Program-made: the position numbers and the translations under genes
Part shown: positions 1 through 8,398 of the stretch, one piece after another
How the letters are laid out: every line of letters begins with the position of its first letter
Numbering within the stretch: position 1 is the stretch's first letter
Source of the DNA: MKRK01 sp001896915
GTDB taxonomy: Bacteria > Bacillota > Clostridia > Oscillospirales > Acutalibacteraceae
Length of the DNA: 29,081 bases
NCBI GenBank assembly: GCA_937973935.1
Contig: CALJJF010000065.1
Coordinates: 1-29,081, forward strand
Reading direction: 5' to 3'
The notes under the pieces: model-generated
Told to the model about the DNA's origin: nothing
Databases searched by the model: none
What the model saw: the letters and a program-made list of their open reading frames with translations, nothing else

Positions 1-49
1 GATTGGGAAACATGCCAATGACTACTTCCTTATTGTCAATTCGTATCAT
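1..49 (-). CDS. Start of an unidentified gene, cut by the left edge
   Basis: Only the first 16 codons are in the window. They read leftward from an ATG at 49-47 and begin MIRIDNKEVVIGMFPN. A GGAGGT ribosome binding site lies five to six bases upstream (rc of 53-58), and a consensus promoter with an overlapping palindrome lies further upstream. That set of signals is why I accept such a short fragment as a real gene. The peptide is too short to assign. The 'FPN' near residue 15 is loosely reminiscent of the start of some ribose-phosphate pyrophosphokinases, but this is not a usable identification. Confidence 0.5.
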   Translation of the reverse strand, partial: MIRIDNKEVVIGMFPN

Positions 50-93
50 AGGTACCTCCGTTATTTGTTTTTGCGTTAAGAGTCACTCATGCG

Positions 94-120
94 ATGTTAT
101 TATCAATTTGATAATAACAT
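94..120. promoter_or_regulatory. 27-bp perfect palindrome, probable operator
   Basis: Two 13-base arms (ATGTTATTATCAA and its exact complement) flank one central T. The element starts in the last bases of the -10 box of the leftward promoter and covers the expected transcription start. That is the classic position of a repressor site. The AT-rich sequence and lack of a T-run argue against a terminator. The binding protein is unknown; autoregulation by the leftward gene is possible but cannot be shown here. Confidence 0.6.
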
Positions 121-147
121 AGTATTACTATTTATAAATTTTGTCAA
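119..147 (-). promoter_or_regulatory. Sigma-A-like promoter of the leftward gene
   Basis: Read on the minus strand, TTGACA (147-142) and TACTAT (124-119) are separated by exactly 17 bases. This matches the housekeeping promoter consensus in the -35 box and 5 of 6 positions of the -10 box. The start site would fall near 112, inside the palindrome at 94-120, so the promoter looks directly repressible. Confidence 0.7.
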
Positions 148-247
148 GCATTAATTTGTATTTTTTATCAGGTTCTAAAAAGTTACAAATCTACAATGGT
201 ATAAAATACAACAAGAACAGATAAGGATGTTTGTGAAATAACACGAA

Positions 248-277
248 TTGACAGGAAGTATCATACTGGGTTATACT
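248..277 (+). promoter_or_regulatory. Promoter of the large RHS gene
   Basis: TTGACA at 248-253 is followed after 17 or 18 bases by TTATAC/TATACT at 271-277, about 45 bases before the ATG at 321. A short dyad, GTGAT-GAT-ATCAC at 284-296, sits at the expected start site and may be a regulatory site. The sequence GGGGATGAAGAA before the ATG provides a weak ribosome binding site. Confidence 0.55.
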
Positions 278-320
278 GTATGTGTGATGATATCACGAAA
301 TTACAACAGGGGATGAAGAA

Positions 321-3300
321 ATGAAACGAATTAAAATGTTCACACAGGTAACTGCAATTGTTCTATGTATGGCGCTATGCTTTTCCATTGTACCAATAGC
401 AGCCTCTGCAAGCTCTCTCAAACAAACGAATAAAGAAACCATTCCTATTTCGGAAACAAAAAAGAATGAACCTTCTCCCTATATTATAGGAGAAGAAAAA
501 TCAAAAAGAGGCTTCAATACAAAGCATTTTAAGATGAGCGACGGAACTTATACTGCAGTAATGTATAAAGATCCTGTTCATAAAAAAGTAAATGAAAAAT
601 GGGTGGACATAGATAATACTTTACAGGAATCGATCGACAGTGCCGGAACGAAGAAGATTAACAATACAAATGGACTGTACGATGTTAATTTCAAAACTTC
701 GGCTTCAAACAAAAACATGATCAACATTCAGGTTAATGGCTATTCAATTAGCTGGAGATTGAACGATTCAGAAAGTGTAAACGTAGAAGAAGCTGATTTA
801 TATAGTGATGTATATAATAATTTGAAAATAGCAAAAAGTGATGAAAAAATTAAGGCTGTTGAAAAAACACAGAGGAAGGTTACCTATAAAGATATCCTCA
901 AGGATATTAACGTTGAATATACTTTGTTAGCTAACAAATTGAAAGAAGATATTGTAATCAAGAAGAGAAATGACATAAATTCGTTTTCTTTTACTTTGCA
1001 GTGTGATAAACTGACTCCAAAATTGAATAAAGACAAAAGTATTGGTTTGTATGATAATAAGGACAATCAAGTATTTGTTTTCGATAAACCATATATGTAT
1101 GATGCAAAAGGCAATAACTCAATAGATATAGGCATCTCAATTGTAAAGAAAGCAAAGGATTTTATCTTAACAATTGCTCCAAATCGCGAATGGCTAAATG
1201 ATAAATCCAGAATTTATCCTGTAACCGTTGATCCTTCTTTTCAGATAACTAGGAATTACGATTCCATGGATTGTGGTTATATTGATCTTGCAAATCCCGA
1301 TAGCACTTTTGCTGGCGGTGCGACGAATAAGGTGGGCACACAATTTCTGGATGGTAGTTATCACATCAACAGATCATTTGTTAAGTTTACACGCCTTCCA
1401 GAGTTAACCCCGAATGATATGATTATTGATGCATCATTGGAAATGTATGGCGCTCCGAAAATTACTGTTGATGAGTATGGGAATCCAACATTCACTGATT
1501 GGGATCTATCTTCATACAATTATGCCATGACAGCTCATCAAGTAACTTCCAGCTGGGACGAATATTCACTGACCTGGAGCAATATGTCTGGTAATTTTGA
1601 TACAACCGCATTGGATTACAGCAAAGTAACTAACAATAACACTATTTATAACTGGGATATTACCAAGGCTGTAAAAAATTGGTACAGACAAGATGATGCA
1701 AGCAACAACTATGGCATTATGTTAAGATACTCAGATGAAAGCTCGGGCAATGGCATAGCGGAATTGTGGGGATCCAATGGTCCTTATGACAGCCTGGTGC
1801 CACAACTTATCGTTACTTATGTTAACAATGTAGGACTGGAAAACTATTGGTCATACCACAGCCATTCGGCAGGAGAAGCCGGAACAGGGTGGGTGAATGA
1901 TTATACAGGCAATCTGGTTTTTCAACATACTGACATTGCCATGAGCGGCAATCGGATGCCTATGGCAATCGCTCATGTATACAACAGCAAAAAATACTAC
2001 AAAAACTTTTTCCCCAACGACAGCGACCCCTCCACACCGGCAGGATTGAATAGCGGGTATGGATGGCAGATGAACATAAGTCAGCGTATTGATGTTGTAA
2101 CAGGTGATTTGGCATATTCATTTCCGTATAAATTAACGGACGCTGACGGAACCGAGCATTATTTTTCTTTAGAATCAACGGGCGTTTGGAAAGATGAGTT
2201 TGATCCGAGCACGAAGCTCACCCGGCCTATTGAAGGCGGTGTTGAAATATACCAAATTAAAGATAAAAATGATAATATTCTAAAATTTACATCTAACGGA
2301 TACTTAAAAAATGTAATTGATGCGAATGGGAACACCATAACATATGTCTATGCCGGCGAATATGTAACGGCAATCATTGACGGTGCTGGAAGATATACAT
2401 ATATCAGCAGGAATGGAGATCATATCAGCGCAATAACAGACCCTGACAACCGAGTGACTACATTCAGTTATACAAATGGAAGATTGACATCCATTCAGGA
2501 TTCAGATGGTTCTACATCTTATTTTGCATATGACAGCAACGGAATTTTAAACAAGGTAACATCGGCTGATTCTTATAAAATCAGATACACCTATACGCTT
2601 GATGACAACGCAAGCCCGCAGTTAACCCAAATTGACGAGTTGGGCGTTAATGATACCGATGAAAGTGATAATGGCAACAGCCTTCAATTTGATTATACAA
2701 ACCCGGATGCAACGGTTGTCACCGATCCCGGTAATGATAGTAGCTATGCGACGGAGGATGATAATTATTATACATCCTACAATTTTGATAATTATGGAAG
2801 GACTATTGACGTTTCAGATAAGTTTGGCAACACCAATGTATATAAATATTTGAATACAGCTGACTCATCAAACAACAAACTAAGCGGGACCGCGTCTGCA
2901 AACAAGCCGGTATTTAACCTGTTGACCAACAGTGGGGCAGAAAATGGATCGACAGATTGGTACACACCACCAACATATACCTCAACAGGATCAACAGACG
3001 CTAACGTTTACAACGGTACCCATTCTTTCATGTTAAGCGATGGGAATTATTTTGCTCGTGGCTATGATTATTCCGAACAGTTTGGCAGAGACCTGACAAT
3101 GTCATGCTATATCAAAACGGATGGAGCAACGAGTGGAACAGGAGCTCGCTTCTCTGTGCAGGGTTACAATCAGTCCGGTCATAATTTATCAATTGAATCT
3201 ACCCAGGTGTATGATTCGGATCCCAGCAGGGATGTGAACGGTTGGGTCAGAGTCAAGGTATCCTTTACTTTGCCGACAGATACGGTAGCATTTTGGTTTT

Positions 3301-6300
3301 TTTGCTTGTCTGCTACTGGCGGTACCACCTATTTTGATTGCTTCCAGTTGGAAAAAGGACTGGTAATGAATCGGTTCAGTCTGCTTGAAAATTCTAGCTT
3401 TGAGAATGAATCCAGCACCCTTCCTTCGGGCTGGACAGGCTCTAGTTTGAACGCTGCTTATGACTATCTGGTTTCAGATTCATCAGTGCTGGAAAACACG
3501 AAGATAGACGGTACGAAAGCGTTTAAAATTACCGGCGCAGTAAACACCGCCAAGAAACTATATCAGACAGTTTATGTGGGTGGAGCACAAGGCGATTTTT
3601 ACACGCTAAGCGGAAGAGCAAAGGCAAATTCAGTCCCAACAGGCTTTGACAATCGTCTATTTGCCCTTGGTGCGGAGGTAGTATACAGTGATGGGTCAAC
3701 CGGCCCCGATCCGATAATAATACCGTTTAACAGTGACAATGCAAACTGGCAGTATACATCGGGCACATTCAGTCTTAAACATCCGAGCAATACGTCGATA
3801 ACACCAATCTACTTGCGTATCTACTGTATCTATAGCTACAACGCAAACACAGCGTATTTTGACGCCTTGCAACTTGTTAGGGATGAGTCAAACAGCTATA
3901 CATATGATACGAACGGAAATGCAATATCAACGGCCGACAAAGCCAAGACGGAATCCAGCTTTAACTACACAAACAATAATCTGAACTCCATGATAAACCC
4001 TGACGGAACATCATTCACCTACAGCTATGATTCAAAGCACAATATGGTGGAAGCCAGAAGCTCTAATGATTTACGTTATGCTGTTACCTATGATAGTTAT
4101 GGCAACCCGACAGCAGCCTCCACAAGTGCATTACAAACAGCCAGATCGATTGTGAACAATACAGAATATACCATAACAGCAGTCAATTCATCATGGAGGG
4201 TTGATATTGCCGGTACCGGCTCAGCTCAGGATACCAACGCAGCTAATACTGTTACAAATTCACAACAATCGACCAACACACAAAAGTGGAAAGCGGTGTA
4301 TGTCTCTGGCGCCGGGGATGATTCACTTTACAAATTGGTTTCTGTTAACAGCGCCACCGGCAGAGTGTTGTCAGCGATGTTCAGTTCGGAAGGAACCATT
4401 GTTAAACTCTACAGTTATGTTGGCTTTTCTGGTCAATTATGGAAATTTGCCAAGAAAGCAGATGGTACATACAGAATCATTCCGTCTAATGCCCTCAATA
4501 AATGCCTCACCGAAGAAAAGACAATTGGCACCACGCCGGGGCAGTATATAAAGATACAAACATTTAGTGATGCAAAAACCGATGATTCAAACCAAAAATG
4601 GCGTATTGATCCGGTTTCTCAGAGCTATGCTAAATATTTTACCAATACCGCTGAATATACAACCGATGGAAATTATCCGTCCAAAACAGAAGATTCACTG
4701 GGCAATCAGACCTTTTACAATTATGATTCCTCTAATGGATTATTGAAAGGTGTAACCGATCCAAGATCGAACCAGAAAACATATCAATATGAGCAGTACA
4801 ACGGCACCGATACTGGAAAATTGGATTCTGTTACTGCAGTCACTGATTCGAATACATATACAACCCGTTATGATTATACTGCGGAAGGCAGACTGTCAAC
4901 TATAAAGCCCCACAGTGACAGTGATTCTTATCGGTATCAAATTAATTATGATACATTTGGCAATGTGACAAACACGCTGGTAGGTACACAAACTCTTATG
5001 ACCAATACCTATAAGGCCAATAACAGACGTCTTGACTACAACTCCTTTGGTAACAACTATAAGGTCAGGTATATCTACGACGAATACAACAGAGTAATAG
5101 AAAGTAAATACGGAACCGACCTAAGTAACATGACAAGCCGATACAAATATACCTATGATAATGAGGGGAATTTGTATCAACACCAGGATTTATCAAGCAA
5201 CAGATCCTACACATATTCGTATGATCTTGCGAAACGCTTGACAAGAGTCAGCGGAACAAATCATGAGATGAGATTTAAATATGATGCATACAATCGTTTG
5301 GCGGATTATTTTAATATCTTCGGGTCAACATCCTACAAAACCAGCTATGTGTATGGATCCGGGGCAAGCTCATCGTCACAGTCCGGTCTGATTTATGGCG
5401 TCAAGGTGAACGACACGCAAAAGCTTACATATACATATGATGGATTGTCAAGATCCTCCACCAGGACATTGAATGGTGCGAACAACTATGTTTCCACCTA
5501 CAGCTACGTTGACGGTGCGTCCAATAAAACATCCACCCTGCTGTCGAGCATCACAAACAGCGGCAGCACACTGAGCTACACCTACGACGCAAACGGAAAC
5601 ATTGAAACCATAAGCGAAAACGGTGTGTTGAAGACCCGGTATTATTACGACAGCCTGAACCAGCTGACTAGGGAAAACAATCAATATACGGGCAAAACAA
5701 TCTTTTATTCTTATGATACAGGCGGCAACCTCAGAATAAAATATGAGTGGGCTTATTTTGAAGCGCAGTACCCCTCCGGCCCTACCACAGCAACCCTTTA
5801 TTATAGTTATAGTGACGCCAACTGGAAAGATAAATTAACCTACTACAACGGTCAGGCGATCACCTATGACGAAATCGGGAATCCGCTGACCTATGAGGAC
5901 AAAACCTTGTATTGGCAAGGCAGACAGCTGCGGGCAATTGAAGGTTCATGGGGTGTGTCGTATTACCAGTACAACGACAGCGGCATCAGAACGCAAAAGG
6001 GAATCAGCGGAAATGTAACGAATTATTATTTAAATGGGGATCAGGTGGTCAGAGAAGTAAGTCCCTATGATACTTTGGACTATTTCTATGATGATAACAA
6101 TAATTTGTTCTCCTTCAAGCTGAACGGCACAGAGTATTACTATATCAGAAACGGTCAGAATGACATCATCGGAATCCTTGACGCAGCGGGCAATCAGGTG
6201 GTATCCTATGTATATGACACATGGGGGAATATATTAAGCATCACCGGCTCGCTGGCATCCACCGTGGGCGCAATGAACCCCTACCGCTACAGAGGCTATC

Positions 6301-6977
6301 GCTATGATTGGGACACCGGACTGTATTACCTGAACAGCAGATATTATAACCCGCAATGGGGACGGTTTATTAATGCAGATGCGTTTGTAACGGGCGAGTT
6401 GCTGGGAACCAATCTGTTTGCGTATTGTAATAATAATCCGGTTAATAATGTTGATCCAAGCGGGTATCATTGTTATTATAACACCACACCAGAAGAGTAT
6501 TTTGCTGCAGAGGTAAGATCAAGAGAATATGTAAATTACTACAATGCACATCCGGATGAATATAGGACATATTGGAGTTATATGAAAACTATAGATGTAC
6601 CTGCTTATGATCCAAGAGAGTACGAAGCATTGGGTTATTTGACAGGTGAAGAATCAACCTTTTCAAAATTGATACGAGAAGGAACAGACAAAATTGAAAG
6701 GGCAGATGCATGGTGCGGATATAAATTTGTTTTATATTTTAACCAGACAGGAACGGAACAGCTTAAAATTGCTGGCCAAGCGTATTATTATGGAATGGCA
6801 GCTCTCTGCGCACCAATACCAGTGGGTGGTCCGATTGCTGCTGGAGTATTAAGTGCATCCGGGATAATCTTCAGTTCATATATTGATTTTTTGAATGCTG
6901 ATAATAGCGGAGTAAAACTCGAGCTATACTTTTCAAGAGACAATGTGTTTTTACAACCCTGGTTGACGGATAGGTAG
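321..6977 (+). CDS. Secreted RHS/YD-repeat polymorphic toxin with ricin-type lectin domain
   Basis: A 2218-residue protein starts with a clear signal peptide (residues 1-30, charged MKRIK then a hydrophobic core ending near AASAS). A DNRLRE-like domain covers about 315-500 and a first block of YD repeats about 650-855. Two jelly-roll, carbohydrate-binding-like modules follow (about 865-1015 and 1020-1185, both starting with an N-S-x-x-E-N pattern). A ricin-type lectin segment lies at about 1280-1430, with QxW motifs at 1321, 1372 and 1425. A second YD block leads to the RHS core, with YYLNSRYYNPQWGRF and a closing DPSGY near residue 2047. The last 170 residues are unrelated to the core and form the variable tip; they end in a hydrophobic stretch (MAALCAPIPVGG onward) followed by LYFSRDN. 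In known RHS proteins the core makes a shell that encloses a toxic tip. A membrane-active tip here is inference. A 60-aa membrane protein follows 11 bases after the stop. Confidence 0.9.
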   Translation: MKRIKMFTQVTAIVLCMALCFSIVPIAASASSLKQTNKETIPISETKKNEPSPYIIGEEKSKRGFNTKHFKMSDGTYTAVMYKDPVHKKVNEKWVDIDNTLQESIDSAGTKKINNTNGLYDVNFKTSASNKNMINIQVNGYSISWRLNDSESVNVEEADLYSDVYNNLKIAKSDEKIKAVEKTQRKVTYKDILKDINVEYTLLANKLKEDIVIKKRNDINSFSFTLQCDKLTPKLNKDKSIGLYDNKDNQVFVFDKPYMYDAKGNNSIDIGISIVKKAKDFILTIAPNREWLNDKSRIYPVTVDPSFQITRNYDSMDCGYIDLANPDSTFAGGATNKVGTQFLDGSYHINRSFVKFTRLPELTPNDMIIDASLEMYGAPKITVDEYGNPTFTDWDLSSYNYAMTAHQVTSSWDEYSLTWSNMSGNFDTTALDYSKVTNNNTIYNWDITKAVKNWYRQDDASNNYGIMLRYSDESSGNGIAELWGSNGPYDSLVPQLIVTYVNNVGLENYWSYHSHSAGEAGTGWVNDYTGNLVFQHTDIAMSGNRMPMAIAHVYNSKKYYKNFFPNDSDPSTPAGLNSGYGWQMNISQRIDVVTGDLAYSFPYKLTDADGTEHYFSLESTGVWKDEFDPSTKLTRPIEGGVEIYQIKDKNDNILKFTSNGYLKNVIDANGNTITYVYAGEYVTAIIDGAGRYTYISRNGDHISAITDPDNRVTTFSYTNGRLTSIQDSDGSTSYFAYDSNGILNKVTSADSYKIRYTYTLDDNASPQLTQIDELGVNDTDESDNGNSLQFDYTNPDATVVTDPGNDSSYATEDDNYYTSYNFDNYGRTIDVSDKFGNTNVYKYLNTADSSNNKLSGTASANKPVFNLLTNSGAENGSTDWYTPPTYTSTGSTDANVYNGTHSFMLSDGNYFARGYDYSEQFGRDLTMSCYIKTDGATSGTGARFSVQGYNQSGHNLSIESTQVYDSDPSRDVNGWVRVKVSFTLPTDTVAFWFFCLSATGGTTYFDCFQLEKGLVMNRFSLLENSSFENESSTLPSGWTGSSLNAAYDYLVSDSSVLENTKIDGTKAFKITGAVNTAKKLYQTVYVGGAQGDFYTLSGRAKANSVPTGFDNRLFALGAEVVYSDGSTGPDPIIIPFNSDNANWQYTSGTFSLKHPSNTSITPIYLRIYCIYSYNANTAYFDALQLVRDESNSYTYDTNGNAISTADKAKTESSFNYTNNNLNSMINPDGTSFTYSYDSKHNMVEARSSNDLRYAVTYDSYGNPTAASTSALQTARSIVNNTEYTITAVNSSWRVDIAGTGSAQDTNAANTVTNSQQSTNTQKWKAVYVSGAGDDSLYKLVSVNSATGRVLSAMFSSEGTIVKLYSYVGFSGQLWKFAKKADGTYRIIPSNALNKCLTEEKTIGTTPGQYIKIQTFSDAKTDDSNQKWRIDPVSQSYAKYFTNTAEYTTDGNYPSKTEDSLGNQTFYNYDSSNGLLKGVTDPRSNQKTYQYEQYNGTDTGKLDSVTAVTDSNTYTTRYDYTAEGRLSTIKPHSDSDSYRYQINYDTFGNVTNTLVGTQTLMTNTYKANNRRLDYNSFGNNYKVRYIYDEYNRVIESKYGTDLSNMTSRYKYTYDNEGNLYQHQDLSSNRSYTYSYDLAKRLTRVSGTNHEMRFKYDAYNRLADYFNIFGSTSYKTSYVYGSGASSSSQSGLIYGVKVNDTQKLTYTYDGLSRSSTRTLNGANNYVSTYSYVDGASNKTSTLLSSITNSGSTLSYTYDANGNIETISENGVLKTRYYYDSLNQLTRENNQYTGKTIFYSYDTGGNLRIKYEWAYFEAQYPSGPTTATLYYSYSDANWKDKLTYYNGQAITYDEIGNPLTYEDKTLYWQGRQLRAIEGSWGVSYYQYNDSGIRTQKGISGNVTNYYLNGDQVVREVSPYDTLDYFYDDNNNLFSFKLNGTEYYYIRNGQNDIIGILDAAGNQVVSYVYDTWGNILSITGSLASTVGAMNPYRYRGYRYDWDTGLYYLNSRYYNPQWGRFINADAFVTGELLGTNLFAYCNNNPVNNVDPSGYHCYYNTTPEEYFAAEVRSREYVNYYNAHPDEYRTYWSYMKTIDVPAYDPREYEALGYLTGEESTFSKLIREGTDKIERADAWCGYKFVLYFNQTGTEQLKIAGQAYYYGMAALCAPIPVGGPIAAGVLSASGIIFSSYIDFLNADNSGVKLELYFSRDNVFLQPWLTDR

Positions 6978-6988
6978 GTGAATATTAG

Positions 6989-7171
6989 TTGAAAATAATA
7001 TATAATATATTGCTGACAATTATAACGTTAATGTGTATATTTGTTTTAGCACATATGAACACACTATTTAGTGAAATCATTATCAGGTATATTGCAATAA
7101 TCATATGTGCATTTTTTGGGATATTGAGTATAATATTAAACTTGATTTTTTATTACAAATACAAAAAGTAG
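6989..7171 (+). CDS. Two-helix membrane protein, candidate immunity protein of the RHS tip
   Basis: This is a 60-residue protein with a TTG start at 6989, preceded by GGTAGGTG (6973-6980) at good spacing. It begins 11 bases after the RHS stop, so the two are almost certainly co-transcribed. It is nearly all hydrophobic: one membrane helix at about residues 5-23 and another at about 32-54, with a lysine-rich end (YYKYKK). No family is recognised. A gene directly downstream of a variable RHS tip is usually the cognate immunity gene, and a membrane-embedded immunity protein would fit a membrane-acting tip. A decayed second copy at 7484-7663 again follows a hydrophobic tip-like fragment, which strengthens the pairing. 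The function is inferred from context only. Confidence 0.65.
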   Translation: MKIIYNILLTIITLMCIFVLAHMNTLFSEIIIRYIAIIICAFFGILSIILNLIFYYKYKK

Positions 7172-7220
7172 GTAATAAATATTTAAATGATAAAGAACAA
7201 AGGAGAATGTTGCTACATTG

Positions 7221-7474
7221 ATGGCATATAAGGAAAGTGTTGATCGATATTTCAGCTATTCAATTGCAGTGCCTGCAACAATAGCCGCACTATTAGTTAC
7301 TTTAATTATTACAGGGGCAACAGCAGTAACTATATAATTGGAGGATTAATAGGTCTTGGTGCAAGTTTAGTTGAAATTGCAGGTTTAACATTTGAAATTG
7401 TTCAATTATACCAAGCGATTCAAGATTGTAATTTTTATTTCGACCGAATTATGAATGAAAATTTTGATTTATAA
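7221..7474 (+). pseudogene. Orphan RHS-tip-like fragment, frameshifted
   Basis: A reading frame from ATG 7221 (MAYKESVDRYF...) stops at 7335-7337, but the neighbouring frame carries on to 7474 with IGGLIGLGASLVEIAG and ends in FYFDRIMNENFDL. One missing base in the G run at 7314-7317 would join them into about 84 residues. The joined product has two hydrophobic segments around a glycine turn and then FYFDR. This resembles the end of the intact tip upstream, which has a hydrophobic hairpin and then LYFSR. No RHS core precedes it, so it looks like a displaced tip. AGGAG at 7201-7205 lies 12-15 bases before the possible starts. The similarity is modest and was judged by eye. Confidence 0.5.
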
Positions 7475-7483
7475 GGGGATTGA

Positions 7484-7663
7484 ATGTTGACAATTTTAAA
7501 TATTGTATTATGTATTATTAGTATAATAACAATTGTATCATTATCAATATATTAGATATTGATAAAAAAATTAGTGAATTGGTTAGTTTTATTTTTGCTG
7601 GCAGCAATACTTATTAGTCTTACAATAGTTTTGTTTTTTTTAATAAAAATATCGTTAGTATAA
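7484..7663 (+). pseudogene. Second copy of the two-helix membrane protein, broken by an in-frame stop
   Basis: From ATG 7484, with AAGGGG nine bases upstream, the frame reads MLTILNIVLCIISIITIV..., meets TAG at 7553-7555, and continues in the same frame with IKKLVNWLVLFLLAA... to TAA at 7661. Reading through the TAG gives 59 codons with two membrane helices. Length and layout match the 60-aa protein at 6989-7171, including the N-terminal patterns MKIIYNILLTII and MLTILNIVLCII. It starts nine bases after the end of the orphan tip fragment, so the tip and membrane-protein pair was apparently duplicated and both halves have decayed. Confidence 0.55.
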
Positions 7664-7679
7664 TCCAAATAGAGGACAC

Positions 7680-7689
7680 GGGGGGGGGG
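7680..7689. repeat. Run of ten G
   Basis: Ten consecutive G bases lie between the decayed membrane-protein copy and the REP-like element. Such a tract can slip during replication and is also a common place for sequencing error. It is not inside a convincing reading frame, so phase variation of a protein is unlikely. Confidence 0.6.
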
Positions 7690-7710
7690 TTGGGGTGAAC
7701 TCCTTAAGGT

Positions 7711-7806
7711 AGACAGATTGGAAGACCAAGGGGACGGTTCTATTGATTGCAACACCCCTAGAGTATGTGAGACGGACTGACGTGGGGACGTGCCTGAATT
7801 TGCACA
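7711..7806 (+). repeat. REP-like element, copy A, upstream of the transposase
   Basis: The segment contains CCAAGGGGACGGTTCTATTG at 7726-7745, then AACACCCCTAGAGTATG and GGGGACGTGCCTGA, ending in TTTGCACA. The same blocks in the same order occur at 15147-15258. GTGC and GCAC flank an eight-base loop near the right end and may form a small hairpin. GGGGACGGTTCT-type blocks are, from general knowledge, common near REP-associated tyrosine transposases of Clostridia. This copy lies only a few bases before the promoter of such a gene. Confidence 0.6.
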
Positions 7807-7813
7807 GACTTAA

Positions 7814-7842
7814 TTGACAAATAACACAATATATGGTACATT
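7814..7842 (+). promoter_or_regulatory. Promoter of the REP-associated transposase
   Basis: TTGACA at 7814-7819 and TACATT at 7837-7842 are separated by 17 bases, 18 bases before the ATG at 7860. The leader would be very short. It abuts the right end of REP-like copy A. Confidence 0.55.
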
Positions 7843-7859
7843 CTGTATGGGTGATGATA

Positions 7860-8375
7860 ATGAGTAGACCGCCAAGGATACTTAGCCATACAGGAATGTA
7901 CCATATTATTTTTAGAGGACTGAACAGACAAAAAGTATTTAAGGAAGAAACAGATTTCAAAAAAATGATAGATATCATAAAGAAACTAAAAGATGATAAA
8001 GGATTTGAGATATATGGATATTGCCTGTTGAACAATCATATGCACCTATTTATAAAAGAAAAAATACAGGGTGATATCAAAAAGATCATGCATACGTTGC
8101 TGACAAGCTATGCAGGATGGTACAACCGCAAGTATCAAAGAAGCCGAAGTTTAATTGGCAACAGATATAAAAGTGAAGCGATTGAAGATGAAAAATATGT
8201 TTTTTTATTAACGAGATATATATATCAAAATCCAAAAGTTGCAGGTATTGTCAAAGAAATATCTGCTTATATATGGAGCAACTATAAAGAGACAATTTTT
8301 GTTCCTAGATCTTATGCCATATCTTCATATAATTCACTTACCAAATATAATGGATACAGTAATAAACCTTTTTAA
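7860..8375 (+). CDS. REP-associated tyrosine transposase (RAYT, IS200/Y1 family)
   Basis: The protein of 171 residues begins MSRPPRILSHTGMYHI. This matches the usual N-terminus of the family, so the ATG at 7860 is preferred over an in-frame ATG at 7833 that overlaps the -10 box. The HUH metal-binding motif is H-M-H at residues 60-62 (YCLLNNHMHLF). The catalytic tyrosine is most likely Y120 in RYIYQNPKVAG, the equivalent of the family RYIHxNP motif. Y1 transposases cut single-stranded DNA at hairpins; RAYTs act on dispersed REP sequences rather than on flanking IS ends. The motifs look complete, so the protein may be active. Probable target sequences are at 7711-7806 and 15147-15258. Its presence inside an RHS cassette island suggests a role in rearrangement, which is inference. 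Confidence 0.85.
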   Translation: MSRPPRILSHTGMYHIIFRGLNRQKVFKEETDFKKMIDIIKKLKDDKGFEIYGYCLLNNHMHLFIKEKIQGDIKKIMHTLLTSYAGWYNRKYQRSRSLIGNRYKSEAIEDEKYVFLLTRYIYQNPKVAGIVKEISAYIWSNYKETIFVPRSYAISSYNSLTKYNGYSNKPF

Positions 8376-8398
8376 ATATTAACTTTGTAGGTGGTAAA

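Noticed and set aside
7680..7689. Phase-variable contingency tract
   Set aside because: The ten-G run is not within a credible coding frame nor between promoter boxes, so slippage would have no evident effect; an assembly or sequencing artefact is possible.
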